This document shows positions 44,178-53,217 of a stretch of DNA of 64,000 nt, one piece after another (the stretch's first letter is position 1; every line of letters begins with the position of its first letter). Below the pieces are notes generated by a model. It did no database searches and had not been told where the DNA came from. It worked only from the letters and a program-made list of their open reading frames with translations. The position numbers and the translations under genes were made by a program. Where the stretch lies: NCBI RefSeq assembly GCF_024347495.1, contig NZ_AP025490.1:3038001-3102000 (forward strand). The letters run 5' to 3'. The DNA comes from Vibrio gallaecicus. GTDB lineage: Bacteria; Pseudomonadota; Gammaproteobacteria; Enterobacterales; Vibrionaceae.

Positions 44178-45104
44178 ATGAACAATTTCACGAATAAGCT
44201 CTATATAGCGACAGAACATGATGATACTTATAAACAGCTCATTCAAAACCAAGCCTTACCTGACCTTGAGATCTGTTCATCCCCTAAAGAAGCACAAATA
44301 GTTTTGGCTTCTCCGCCATTGGTTACCTCTATCTTAGACGACTTTTCACAACTTGACTGGCTACAAAGCACTTATGCTGGAATTAATGCTCTTACCGATC
44401 CAAACCTTCGAAAGGATTACACATTAACCAATGTTAAAGGGATATTTGGTCCTGCGATTGCTGAATATGTTCTCGGTTATAGTATCCATCATTATCGCCA
44501 TTTCCAAACTTACCACCAGCAACAAAAAGAGCGCCTATGGCAGCCCCATTTGTATACTTCGCTCACTAGTAAGGTGATGGTTATCTTAGGTACAGGAACA
44601 ATCGGTAGTCATTTAGCTCATGCGGCTTCTGCACTAGGTATTCATACTATTGGTATTAATCGTACAGGCATCCCTTCTAAGAGCTTAAGCTTTAAAGATA
44701 CCTTCCACATTAATGAGATTAAGGCTGCTTTAGAGCAAGCCGATATCGTCGTGAACACTTTACCTGCTACTCCAGACACTCAATATCTGCTTAATGAGCA
44801 AGCATTGGGATTCTGTAGAAATTGCTTGCTCTTTAACGTAGGCAGAGGAAGCTCTCTGGATAATAAAGCTCTGCTATTAGCGTTAAAAAATCGCTGGGTA
44901 GATCATGCTTTCCTAGATGTTTTCGAGCAAGAGCCTCTTTCTGCCGATCATCCTTTTTGGGGGATAACAAAAATTACAATCACACCACATATCGCGGCAC
45001 TCAGCGAACCACGCCAGGTTGTAAATATTTTCGCTAAAAACTACCAATTATGGCGAGATGGCTTCCAACTTAATAACCTTATCGATTTTGATAAAGGGTA
45101 TTAA
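44178..45104 (+). CDS. D-isomer-specific 2-hydroxyacid dehydrogenase
   Basis: A 308-residue NAD(P)-dependent oxidoreductase. The Rossmann motif GTGTIGSHLA (about 137-146) binds the cofactor; active-site Arg is in NVGRGSS, Glu in FEQEPL, and His in ITPHIAALS. The overall similarity is to the glyoxylate/hydroxypyruvate reductase A type, but substrate cannot be told from sequence. It ends 40 bp before a UDG-like gene on the same strand; the two may be co-transcribed. Confidence 0.88.
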   Translation: MNNFTNKLYIATEHDDTYKQLIQNQALPDLEICSSPKEAQIVLASPPLVTSILDDFSQLDWLQSTYAGINALTDPNLRKDYTLTNVKGIFGPAIAEYVLGYSIHHYRHFQTYHQQQKERLWQPHLYTSLTSKVMVILGTGTIGSHLAHAASALGIHTIGINRTGIPSKSLSFKDTFHINEIKAALEQADIVVNTLPATPDTQYLLNEQALGFCRNCLLFNVGRGSSLDNKALLLALKNRWVDHAFLDVFEQEPLSADHPFWGITKITITPHIAALSEPRQVVNIFAKNYQLWRDGFQLNNLIDFDKGY

Positions 45105-45144
45105 CTTTTAATTAGCGCCATAACTCATTCAACGATGAAGACTT

Positions 45145-45735
45145 ATGTTTGACGATCTACTTTCAGAAATTCGCTCATGCCGTGTTTGTGAGCCAGAGTT
45201 ACAACTAGGGGCTAACCCAGTCATTCAAGCTCACCCGGACGCTACTCTGCTTATCATCGGGCAAGCTCCAGGGGTGAAAGTGCATGAATCATCAATCCCA
45301 TGGAATGATGCCAGTGGTGAGAGGTTAAGAGCCTGGCTAAAAATAGATAAAGCGACTTTTTATGACCCACATAAAATCGCAATCGTTCCTATGGGGCTTT
45401 GTTATCCAGGTAAAGGAAAGAGTGGCGACCTTCCTCCAAGAAAAGAATGTGCGCCTTTATGGCACAAGCGGGTAATTGAATGTTTACCAAATATCAAAAT
45501 GACATTACTTATTGGGCAATATGCACAGAAGCACTATTTAGATGAGAAACCAAACACGCTGACTGATACGGTAAAGCAATGGCAAAAGTGGGCGCCAAAT
45601 TATGTCCCTCTACCCCACCCTTCTCCTCGAAATAATATCTGGCTTAAAAAGAACCCATGGTTTTTGGATGACGTCATTCCTTACATCCAAGAACACGTCT
45701 CAAAGCAATTAGCCTACCATGCTCCAAATACCTAG
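45145..45735 (+). CDS. Uracil-DNA glycosylase superfamily protein
   Basis: A 196-residue protein of the UDG fold. The first motif is IIGQAPGVKVHESSIPWNDASGERLRAWL-like (residues about 37-66) and the second, DNA-intercalating motif is PHPSPRNNIW near 160. Cysteines (CRVC at 12-15, GLCYPG and KECAPLW in mid-protein) recall the iron-sulfur cluster ligands of family 4/5 glycosylases, but the spacing is not classical. Activity on uracil is therefore not certain. It is a widespread uncharacterised branch in gammaproteobacteria. Confidence 0.8.
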   Translation: MFDDLLSEIRSCRVCEPELQLGANPVIQAHPDATLLIIGQAPGVKVHESSIPWNDASGERLRAWLKIDKATFYDPHKIAIVPMGLCYPGKGKSGDLPPRKECAPLWHKRVIECLPNIKMTLLIGQYAQKHYLDEKPNTLTDTVKQWQKWAPNYVPLPHPSPRNNIWLKKNPWFLDDVIPYIQEHVSKQLAYHAPNT

Positions 45736-45790
45736 CGAGAGCGAGCTACACCGAAAAATAAAATAGGCATATTGCCGATAACAGATAATA

Positions 45791-45822
45791 AAAAAGCGCT
45801 GCAGGTTTCCTGGCAACGCTTT
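45791..45822 (-). terminator. hemE terminator
   Basis: Imperfect stem AAAAAGCGCTGCAGG / CCTGGCAACGCTTT with a TTT loop; read on the minus strand it ends in a T run, just beyond the hemE stop codon. Confidence 0.8.
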
Positions 45823-45840
45823 CAATAATCTTACTCAGAA

Positions 45841-46908
45841 TTACTTGTGGTAAGGCTTAGATAGTTCGTGAACAGCGTCAACGAATACACCAGCATTCTC
45901 TGGTGGCACATCTAGGTGAATACCATGACCAAGGTTAAATACATGCCCTGTTCCACCATCACCAAAACCTTCTAGGATAGTGCCCACTTCTTCACGAATA
46001 CGCTCAGGCTGAGCATAAAGGATAGATGGGTCCATGTTGCCTTGTAGAGCAACTTTATCTCCGATTCGAGCTTTCGCGTCTTGAATATTGATTGTCCAAT
46101 CTAGACCCACTGCATCACAGCCTGTTGCTGCGATAGACTCAAGCCACATGCCACCGTTCTTAGTAAACAGAGTTACAGGTACACGACGACCTTCGTTTTC
46201 ACGAATTAGACCATCAACGATTTTATGCATGTACTGAAGAGAGAACAGGTTGTAGTCACGCGGAGTAAGTACACCACCCCATGTATCAAATACCATGACC
46301 GATTGAGCACCCGCTTTAATTTGCGCGTTTAGGTATTCAATAACCGTATCTGCTAGCTTGTCTAGAAGTAGGTGCAGAGTTTGCGGTTCTGCATACATCA
46401 TCTTCTTAATCTTAGTAAACGCTTTAGAGCTGCTACCTTCAACCATGTAAGTCGCAAGTGTCCATGGGCTACCAGAGAAGCCAATCAATGGCACTTCGCC
46501 TTTCAGGTCTTTACGGATCTGACGAACAGCATTCATTACGTACTGAAGCTCACCCTCTGGATCCGGTAAACCGATCTTCTCTACGTCAGCTTTACATGTG
46601 ATAGGGCGTTCAAATTTAGGACCTTCACCCGTTTCAAAGTAAAGACCAAGCCCCATAGCATCAGGGATCGTTAAAATATCAGAGAACAAGATTGCAGCAT
46701 CTAGAGGGAAGCGGCGTAAAGGTTGAAGTGTTACTTCTGACGCCAATTCTGCATTTTTACACAGTGACATAAAGTCGCCTGCTTCAGCACGAGTCGCTTT
46801 ATATTCAGGAAGATAGCGGCCTGCTTGACGCATCATCCATACAGGAGTGCAATCAACAGGTTGCTTTAACAGTGCGCGTAAATAGCGGTCATTCTTTAGT
46901 TCAGTCAT
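45841..46908 (-). CDS. hemE: Uroporphyrinogen decarboxylase
   Basis: Haem synthesis: removes four carboxyl groups from uroporphyrinogen III to give coproporphyrinogen III, without cofactor. From the ATG at 46908 the protein has 355 residues and starts [13 protein letters not shown], nearly identical to E. coli HemE. The active-site signature [15 protein letters not shown], the catalytic Asp in [10 protein letters not shown], and the GNMDPSILY and [15 protein letters not shown] loops are all present. It lies downstream of nudC and rsd-side genes but is separated from nudC by 353 bp. Confidence 0.97.
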   Translation of the reverse strand: MTELKNDRYLRALLKQPVDCTPVWMMRQAGRYLPEYKATRAEAGDFMSLCKNAELASEVTLQPLRRFPLDAAILFSDILTIPDAMGLGLYFETGEGPKFERPITCKADVEKIGLPDPEGELQYVMNAVRQIRKDLKGEVPLIGFSGSPWTLATYMVEGSSSKAFTKIKKMMYAEPQTLHLLLDKLADTVIEYLNAQIKAGAQSVMVFDTWGGVLTPRDYNLFSLQYMHKIVDGLIRENEGRRVPVTLFTKNGGMWLESIAATGCDAVGLDWTINIQDAKARIGDKVALQGNMDPSILYAQPERIREEVGTILEGFGDGGTGHVFNLGHGIHLDVPPENAGVFVDAVHELSKPYHK

Positions 46909-47040
46909 TCCGTTAAATTCCAATTCAATCTTGTCTATTTTTGAAGTTAAGCATTCTAACACCGATTGGGTCGCAAAAGCTGTGTGCTTTGCAACCTAGA
47001 TCAAGTTATTAACTTTTAAATCAATGGTTAATTTGCACCC

Positions 47041-47163
47041 TATATAGGCGCATGTTAAATATTTGTTCGCTAGCGAAAATTACAATAATAAACTGAGTAT
47101 TTTGTACTCAGCATCTCATAACGACATCTTACTTACCCCCTCCACTTGTGGAGGGTTTTTTTT
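47041..47163 (+). ncRNA. Candidate small RNA between hemE and nudC
   Basis: A strong plus-strand intrinsic terminator (47138-47163) has no plus-strand gene before it. Upstream on the same strand are a TATATA -10-like element (47041-47046) followed by GGCGC, a TTCGC-TA-GCGAA palindrome (47066-47077) and a perfect CTGAGTA-TTTTG-TACTCAG hairpin (47093-47111). Together they suggest a transcript of about 110 nt. There is no convincing -35 and no open frame with a ribosome-binding site. I do not recognise it as a known Vibrio small RNA. Confidence 0.4.
47138..47163 (+). terminator. Orphan plus-strand terminator
   Basis: Perfect CCCTCCAC/GTGGAGGG stem with a 2-nt TT apparent loop and eight consecutive T. 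It points opposite to both flanking genes. On the minus strand the hairpin has no T run. Confidence 0.9.
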
Positions 47164-47261
47164 GTCTTTTTCACGTCAATCTCAGCAGCAACAAAACCGA
47201 GTATCACTACAGAAACAGAATGAACGGTAATAGCAAATCATAGAGCCGTATTAAGCAAGAA

Positions 47262-48041
47262 TCATGAAGCGGCATCTTCTACCGTTTTATCTATAAGCTG
47301 TCGAGCAATAGTACCATGAGGAGCAACTTCAGGAAGTTCATTTACCTCAAACCAGCGAGCATCAGAAAGCTCACTGTAGTCTGGCTTTACCACTCCCCCA
47401 GCATAATCCGCAAAAAAACCCAGCATCATGCTCGAAGGGAATGCCCAAGGTTGACTACCAAAGTAACGGATATTATCGACATCAATCCCTGTCTCTTCTT
47501 TCACCTCACGCGCGACACACTGCTCTACTGTTTCACCGACCTCTAAAAAGCCAGCGATGACGGTATACATCCCAGTCTTATGACGCGGGTGCTGAGCTAA
47601 TAAAATTTTATTAGCATGACGAACCGCTACGATTATGCACGGGAAGATCCTCGGGTAATGCAATGTTCGGCATTCCCCGCACTGCATTGCGATTTGATTA
47701 TGATTTAAAAAATTTCGTCCTCCACATTGTGGGCAAAAACGCATACTTTGAGACATATGTCCGTACTGAATCGCTTTACTTGCTAATAAAAATTGGGCTT
47801 CAGGCCAATGCAATAATTCTCGTAATGAAGTCAATTCTAGTGATTGATTTAATTCTGCGTCATTCACCCAGTACACTGGTTTGTCATTGTACTGACCAAT
47901 GCAAATAGCCAATTCATGAGACAAGCCTAAGCTCTGTGCCGTTCCAAATGGGAGTTCATCATTCACCACCCAAATATCACTTCCCGATACCACACACCAA
48001 TACGCTAACTTAGACTTATCAATGTCACTTTTTTTTAACAT
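47262..48041 (-). CDS. nudC: NAD-capped RNA hydrolase / NADH pyrophosphatase
   Basis: Nudix enzyme that cleaves NADH and removes NAD caps from RNA 5' ends. The 259 residues show an N-terminal domain (1-95), a zinc ribbon with CPQC and CGEC (about 103-122), the Nudix box [23 protein letters not shown] (in the second half) and the NudC-specific SQPWAFPSS motif. All expected residues are present. It is divergent from rsd, a genome order also seen in E. coli. Confidence 0.96.
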   Translation of the reverse strand: MLKKSDIDKSKLAYWCVVSGSDIWVVNDELPFGTAQSLGLSHELAICIGQYNDKPVYWVNDAELNQSLELTSLRELLHWPEAQFLLASKAIQYGHMSQSMRFCPQCGGRNFLNHNQIAMQCGECRTLHYPRIFPCIIVAVRHANKILLAQHPRHKTGMYTVIAGFLEVGETVEQCVAREVKEETGIDVDNIRYFGSQPWAFPSSMMLGFFADYAGGVVKPDYSELSDARWFEVNELPEVAPHGTIARQLIDKTVEDAAS

Positions 48042-48215
48042 CTCACCCCCTCATTGCTTGCAGTTCATTCATTTTACTGGCAATCTAATTTCATACTAGG
48101 GTTGTGGCATAGAATAATTCAAGCTATTACTTTTAGTAATTGAGTAATGAAACGGACCCCTGTTGCGGCAATTCATACGATCACAAGGCTGTGGTCAGAT
48201 CATGAGGACATGGTC

Positions 48216-48707
48216 ATGCTAAATAAATTCAAGCAAGTACAAGAACAGTGGGGTGGCTCAAATGAAGTCATCGATCATTGGTTAGAAACTCGACAATCTC
48301 TCATTGTTGAATATTGCAAGCTTGCGGCTCTTCAGCCGAGCTCAGCTAAAGCAAGCACACTTTCTGAACTCCCTTCCCCTGCGGAACTACAAAATTTTTG
48401 CCAACACCTTGTCGACTATATCTCTGAAGGTCACTTTAAAATTTACGACATGGTAATGAACAAGTGGCAGTCTACAGGTTTTGAAGCCACTGATGAGATT
48501 AACCAAAGCTATGGGCATATTGTATTAACTACGGAGCCCCTGCTTAACTTCACTGATAAGTATGCTGCAATTACCGCTACAGATGAGCTAGCCGATTTCG
48601 ACAGTGATTTATCTCTTATAGGAGAAATCATCGAAGCGAGATTCGAAGTTGAAGATCAGCTAATCCAACAAATCGCCGATAGCTTGGCTGTACCGCCAGG
48701 TGCTTAA
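48216..48707 (+). CDS. rsd: Anti-sigma-70 factor Rsd
   Basis: Rsd/AlgQ family protein that binds the vegetative sigma factor in stationary phase. From the ATG at 48216 it has 163 residues and begins MLNKFKQVQEQWGGSN, matching E. coli Rsd; a GAGG site lies 8 bp upstream. An in-frame ATG at 48147 would add 23 residues without family support. Conserved helical segments include VDYISEGHFKIYDMV and DLSLIGEIIEARF. Its stop codon lies in the first unit of a heptanucleotide microsatellite, which is unusual. Confidence 0.9.
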   Translation: MLNKFKQVQEQWGGSNEVIDHWLETRQSLIVEYCKLAALQPSSAKASTLSELPSPAELQNFCQHLVDYISEGHFKIYDMVMNKWQSTGFEATDEINQSYGHIVLTTEPLLNFTDKYAAITATDELADFDSDLSLIGEIIEARFEVEDQLIQQIADSLAVPPGA

Positions 48708-48742
48708 TGCTTAATGCTTAATGCTTAATGCTTAATGCTTAA
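48701..48742. repeat. Heptanucleotide microsatellite at the rsd stop codon
   Basis: Six perfect tandem copies of TGCTTAA (42 bp). The TAA of the first unit is the rsd stop codon. Because the unit contains TAA, stops recur in all frames. Perfect copies suggest a recent or slippage-prone array. Confidence 0.97.
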
Positions 48743-48755
48743 TGGGCATGATTGT

Positions 48756-48783
48756 AAAGCTTGTGATTTTCACAAGCTTTTTT
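48756..48783 (+). terminator. rsd terminator
   Basis: AAAGCTTGTGA/TCACAAGCTTT stem with a TTT loop and a T run, 49 bp after the rsd stop codon and just beyond the microsatellite. Confidence 0.92.
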
Positions 48784-48853
48784 ATTGTCTGCTAATTAGC
48801 AGTTAGTTCTCTTTTGAAACTCAAATACTAAAAAAATATAAAACGCCGAAAAC

Positions 48854-48880
48854 AAAAAAGGCACCCTAAGGTGCCTTTTT
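48854..48880 (-). terminator. rpoBC operon terminator
   Basis: AAAAAAGGCACC/GGTGCCTTTTT stem with CTAA loop, T runs in both directions. It ends the rplKAJL-rpoBC transcription unit. Confidence 0.93.
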
Positions 48881-48923
48881 ATCTCTTAACGATTACTCGT
48901 AAGAAAGATTCACTTCTGAAGAA

Positions 48924-51900
48924 TTACTCTTCTGAAGAGAAACCAGCATTTAGAAGTGCTGCTAGGTTATCGGTAGCTTGCTCAGCTGACGGACCCGCTT
49001 GCTCTTCACGTTGCTTCTGACGATCTTGGTGGTATGCGAAACCAGTACCAGCTGGAATCAGACGACCAACAATAACGTTCTCTTTCAGACCACGAAGGTC
49101 ATCACGCTTACCAGAAACCGCAGCTTCTGTTAGTACGCGAGTCGTTTCTTGGAAAGATGCTGCTGAGATGAATGACTCAGTTGCAAGCGATGCTTTAGTA
49201 ATACCTAGTAGGTCACGTTCGAAACGTACTAGTTCTTTACCTTCAGCTTCTAGCTTACGGTTAGCAATCTTAACATTGTGGTACTCAACCTGTTCACCAG
49301 GTAAGAACTCAGAATCACCAGAGTGAGTGATCGTACACTTACGTAGCATTTGACGAACGATAGTCTCAATGTGCTTATCGTTAATCTTTACGCCTTGTAA
49401 GCGGTAAACTTCTTGAACTTCGTTCGCGATGTACTGAGTCACAGCGTGGATACCACGTAGACGCAGGATATCGTGTGGAGTTTCAGGACCGTCAGCGATT
49501 ACATCGCCACGCTCAATCTTCTCACCTTCGAACACGTTCAATTGACGATGCTTAGGAATCATCTCTTCGTAAGCGTCACCGCCTTCACGAGTGATTACTA
49601 GACGACGCTTACCTTTCGTTTCTTTACCGAAAGACACAGTACCTGTGTGCTCAGCAAGGATCGCAGGCTCTTTAGGCTTACGAGCTTCGAATAGGTCAGC
49701 TACGCGAGGTAGACCACCGGTGATATCTTTGTTTCCGCTCGATTTTTGAGGGATACGAGATAATGTGTCACCAATGCCAACTTCAGCGCCATCTTCGATG
49801 TTTACAATCGCTTTGCCAGGTAGGAAGTAGTGAGCTGGCATATCAGTACCAGGGATCATTACGTCATTACCTTGCTCATCAACAAGTTTGATAGCTGGAC
49901 GCATATCTTTACCTGCTGCTGGGCGAGCTGCTGCGTCTGTAACTTCACTTGAAGAAAGACCAGTTAGATCGTCAGTTTGACGAGAAACTGTAATACCATC
50001 GATCATATCTACGAATTGGATACGACCTGCCACTTCAGTGATGATTGGCATGGTATGCGCTTCCCAGTTAGCTACAACTTCACCAGCAGTTACTGCTGCG
50101 TTGTCGCCTTTGGTTAGCATCGAACCGTAAGGAAGTTTGTGCTTCTCTTTAGTACGACCGAATTCATCAACAATCGTCATCTCAGATGCACGAGAAGTGA
50201 TAACCAGTTTCTTGTCTTTGTTTACTACGAACTTAGCATTGTGAAGTTTCACAGTACCAGTTGTCTTAGCTTGGATGCTGTTCTCTGCTGCTGCAGTAGA
50301 TGCCGCACCACCGATGTGGAACGTACGCATTGTAAGCTGTGTACCCGGTTCACCGATAGATTGTGCAGCGATAACACCAACTGCTTCACCTTGGTTCACT
50401 AGGTGGCCACGTGCTAGGTCACGACCGTAACACTGTGCACAACAACCGAAGTCTGCATCACAGGTAACAACTGAGCGCACTTTCATGCTATCTACAGAGT
50501 TGTCTTCCATGATTTGACACCACTTCTCATCAATCAGAGTATTACGTGGAATCAGTACATCTTCAGTACCAGGCTTAAGAACGTCTTCAGCTACTACACG
50601 ACCTAGAGCAAGCTCAGAAAGTGCTACTTTAACGTCACCACCTTCGATGTGAGGCATCATGTCGATACCTTCATGCGTGCCACAGTCATGTTCGTGTACT
50701 ACAACGTCTTGAGCAACGTCTACTAGACGACGAGTTAGGTAACCCGAGTTTGCTGTTTTCAGTGCTGTATCCGCAAGACCCTTACGAGCACCGTGCGTTG
50801 AGATAAAGTACTGAAGGACGTTTAGACCTTCTTTAAAGTTCGCTGTGATCGGCGTTTCGATGATTGAACCATCTGGACGCGCCATCAGACCACGCATACC
50901 TGCTAGCTGACGAATCTGAGCTGCAGAACCACGTGCGCCTGAATCGGCCATCATGTAGATGCTGTTGAACGATTCTTGCTGTTCTTCTTCGCCATCACGG
51001 TTGATAACTGTTTCAGAAGATAGGTTATCCATCATTGCTTTCGCAACACGGTCGTTCGTAGACGCCCAGATATCGATAACTTTGTTGTAACGCTCACCCG
51101 CAGTAACAAGACCAGATTGGAATTGCTCTTGGATTTCACGAACTTCTTCTTCAGCAGATTCAATTTCATCGTATTTAGCTTGAGGTACAACCATATCGTT
51201 GATACCTACAGAAACACCAGAAAGTGCCGCGTATGCAAAACCTGCGTACATGATTTGGTCAGCAAATACTACTGTATCTTTTAGACCAAGCTTACGGTAA
51301 CACTCGTTAAGCAGGTTAGAAATTTGCTTCTTACCTAGCTTTTGGTTAACGATGCTAAACGGTAGACCTGATGGAACGATCTGCCACAGCATTGCACGAC
51401 CTACAGTCGTGTCAACTAGACCAGTGTTCGTAGTGCTATTGCCGTCTTCATCTACTACAGTTTCAGTGATACGCACTTTAACGCGAGCGTGAAGCTCAGC
51501 AGTCTTAGTACGGTATGCCTTTTCAGCCTCAGCAGGGCCAGCAAGGTACATACCTTCACCTTTCACGTTGATCTTGTCACGTGTCATGTAGTAAAGACCC
51601 AATACAACATCCTGAGAAGGAACGATGATCGGATCACCTGATGCTGGCGACAGAATGTTATTCGTCGACATCATTAGGGTACGAGCTTCTAGCTGTGCTT
51701 CTAAAGTTAGAGGCACGTGTACAGCCATTTGGTCACCATCGAAGTCGGCGTTATATGCCGCACACACTAGTGGGTGAAGCTGAATCGCTTTACCTTCGAT
51801 TAGTACTGGTTCAAACGCTTGGATACCTAGACGGTGAAGTGTAGGTGCACGGTTAAGCAGTACTGGGTGTTCGCGGATAACTTCGTCTAGGATATCCCAA

Positions 51901-53123
51901 ACGATCGCTTCTTCGCGCTCTACCATTTTCTTAGCAGCTTTGATTGTCGTAGCCATGCCACGAGTTTCTAACTTGCTGTAGATGAATGGTTTAAATAGCT
52001 CAAGTGCCATCTTCTTAGGAAGACCACACTGATGTAGACGAAGGTATGGACCTACTGTGATTACAGAACGGCCAGAGTAGTCTACACGTTTACCTAGAAG
52101 GTTCTGACGGAAACGACCTTGTTTACCCTTGATCATATCAGCAAGAGATTTCAGAGGACGCTTGTTAGAACCTGTGATCGCACGACCGCGACGACCGTTA
52201 TCTAGAAGTGCATCAACAGACTCTTGCAGCATACGTTTTTCGTTACGTACGATGATGTCCGGAGCAGCTAGCTCTAGAAGACGCTTCAAACGGTTGTTAC
52301 GGTTGATCACACGACGATAAAGGTCGTTCAGATCAGAAGTCGCGAAACGACCGCCATCTAGTGGAACTAGAGGACGTAGATCTGGCGGTAGCACTGGAAG
52401 TACAGTTAAGATCATCCACTCAGGCTTGTTGCCTGAAGAGATGAATGCTTCAACTAGCTTCAAACGCTTAGTAACTTTCTTACGCTTAGTTTCTGAGTTA
52501 GTTGTTTCTAACTCTTCGCGCATTTCTTCCACTTCTTGATGAAGGTCCATTGTTGAAAGCAGATCTTTGATCGCTTCAGCACCCATCTTAGCAGTGAATT
52601 CGTCACCCCACTCTTCTAGACGATCCAGATACTCTTCTTCAGTAAGCATCTGAGATTTTTCTAGATCAGTCATACCCGGTTCAGTTACTACGTACATTTC
52701 GAAGTAAAGAACACGTTCGATATCACGCAGAGGGATATCCATTAGTAGACCGATACGAGACGGTAGTGATTTTAGGAACCAGATGTGAGCAACTGGTGAA
52801 GCTAGCTCAATGTGGCCCATACGGTCACGACGAACTTTAGTCTGTGTAACTTCAACGCCACACTTCTCACAGATAACACCACGGTGCTTCAGGCGCTTGT
52901 ATTTGCCACAAAGACATTCGTAATCTTTAACTGGACCAAAAATACGAGCACAGAACAGACCATCACGTTCAGGTTTGAACGTACGATAGTTAATTGTTTC
53001 TGGCTTTTTAACTTCACCAAAAGACCACGAACGGATCGTGTCTGGTGAAGATAGACCGATTTTGATTGCATCAAATTCTTCGGTCTTATGCTGTGCTTTT
53101 AGAAAGTTTAATAAGTCTTTCAC
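48924..53123 (-). CDS. rpoC: DNA-directed RNA polymerase subunit beta'
   Basis: Largest core RNA polymerase subunit. I place the start at the GTG at 53123 ([11 protein letters not shown]), which aligns with E. coli RpoC, itself GTG-initiated, and has an AGGAG site 7 bp upstream. This gives 1399 residues. Visible hallmarks are the zinc-binding [20 protein letters not shown], the clamp, the catalytic metal loop [12 protein letters not shown], the trigger-loop region and the second zinc site ([19 protein letters not shown]). It forms the active centre with RpoB, encoded 89 bp upstream on the same transcript. Confidence 0.97.
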   Translation of the reverse strand: MKDLLNFLKAQHKTEEFDAIKIGLSSPDTIRSWSFGEVKKPETINYRTFKPERDGLFCARIFGPVKDYECLCGKYKRLKHRGVICEKCGVEVTQTKVRRDRMGHIELASPVAHIWFLKSLPSRIGLLMDIPLRDIERVLYFEMYVVTEPGMTDLEKSQMLTEEEYLDRLEEWGDEFTAKMGAEAIKDLLSTMDLHQEVEEMREELETTNSETKRKKVTKRLKLVEAFISSGNKPEWMILTVLPVLPPDLRPLVPLDGGRFATSDLNDLYRRVINRNNRLKRLLELAAPDIIVRNEKRMLQESVDALLDNGRRGRAITGSNKRPLKSLADMIKGKQGRFRQNLLGKRVDYSGRSVITVGPYLRLHQCGLPKKMALELFKPFIYSKLETRGMATTIKAAKKMVEREEAIVWDILDEVIREHPVLLNRAPTLHRLGIQAFEPVLIEGKAIQLHPLVCAAYNADFDGDQMAVHVPLTLEAQLEARTLMMSTNNILSPASGDPIIVPSQDVVLGLYYMTRDKINVKGEGMYLAGPAEAEKAYRTKTAELHARVKVRITETVVDEDGNSTTNTGLVDTTVGRAMLWQIVPSGLPFSIVNQKLGKKQISNLLNECYRKLGLKDTVVFADQIMYAGFAYAALSGVSVGINDMVVPQAKYDEIESAEEEVREIQEQFQSGLVTAGERYNKVIDIWASTNDRVAKAMMDNLSSETVINRDGEEEQQESFNSIYMMADSGARGSAAQIRQLAGMRGLMARPDGSIIETPITANFKEGLNVLQYFISTHGARKGLADTALKTANSGYLTRRLVDVAQDVVVHEHDCGTHEGIDMMPHIEGGDVKVALSELALGRVVAEDVLKPGTEDVLIPRNTLIDEKWCQIMEDNSVDSMKVRSVVTCDADFGCCAQCYGRDLARGHLVNQGEAVGVIAAQSIGEPGTQLTMRTFHIGGAASTAAAENSIQAKTTGTVKLHNAKFVVNKDKKLVITSRASEMTIVDEFGRTKEKHKLPYGSMLTKGDNAAVTAGEVVANWEAHTMPIITEVAGRIQFVDMIDGITVSRQTDDLTGLSSSEVTDAAARPAAGKDMRPAIKLVDEQGNDVMIPGTDMPAHYFLPGKAIVNIEDGAEVGIGDTLSRIPQKSSGNKDITGGLPRVADLFEARKPKEPAILAEHTGTVSFGKETKGKRRLVITREGGDAYEEMIPKHRQLNVFEGEKIERGDVIADGPETPHDILRLRGIHAVTQYIANEVQEVYRLQGVKINDKHIETIVRQMLRKCTITHSGDSEFLPGEQVEYHNVKIANRKLEAEGKELVRFERDLLGITKASLATESFISAASFQETTRVLTEAAVSGKRDDLRGLKENVIVGRLIPAGTGFAYHQDRQKQREEQAGPSAEQATDNLAALLNAGFSSEE

Positions 53124-53144
53124 GTTCAGCTCCTGTAAGGAGTT

Positions 53145-53217
53145 AAAGGAGCTCACCGACTAAAGTGAGCCCCCTTTACCAAGTAATCCAATCTTCTTTT
53201 AAAAAAGAGGGATTACT
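53145..53217 (-). other. Two hairpins in the rpoB-rpoC spacer
   Basis: One inverted repeat (AGTAATCC/GGATTACT, 53182-53217) overlaps the rpoB stop codon; a second (AAAGG-GCTCAC against GTGAGCCCCCTTT, 53145-53174) lies just before the rpoC ribosome-binding site. They may set mRNA processing or the translation ratio. Confidence 0.55.

Noticed and set aside
48147..48215. 23-residue N-terminal extension of Rsd
   Set aside because: Family alignment and a well-spaced GAGG site favour the ATG at 48216.
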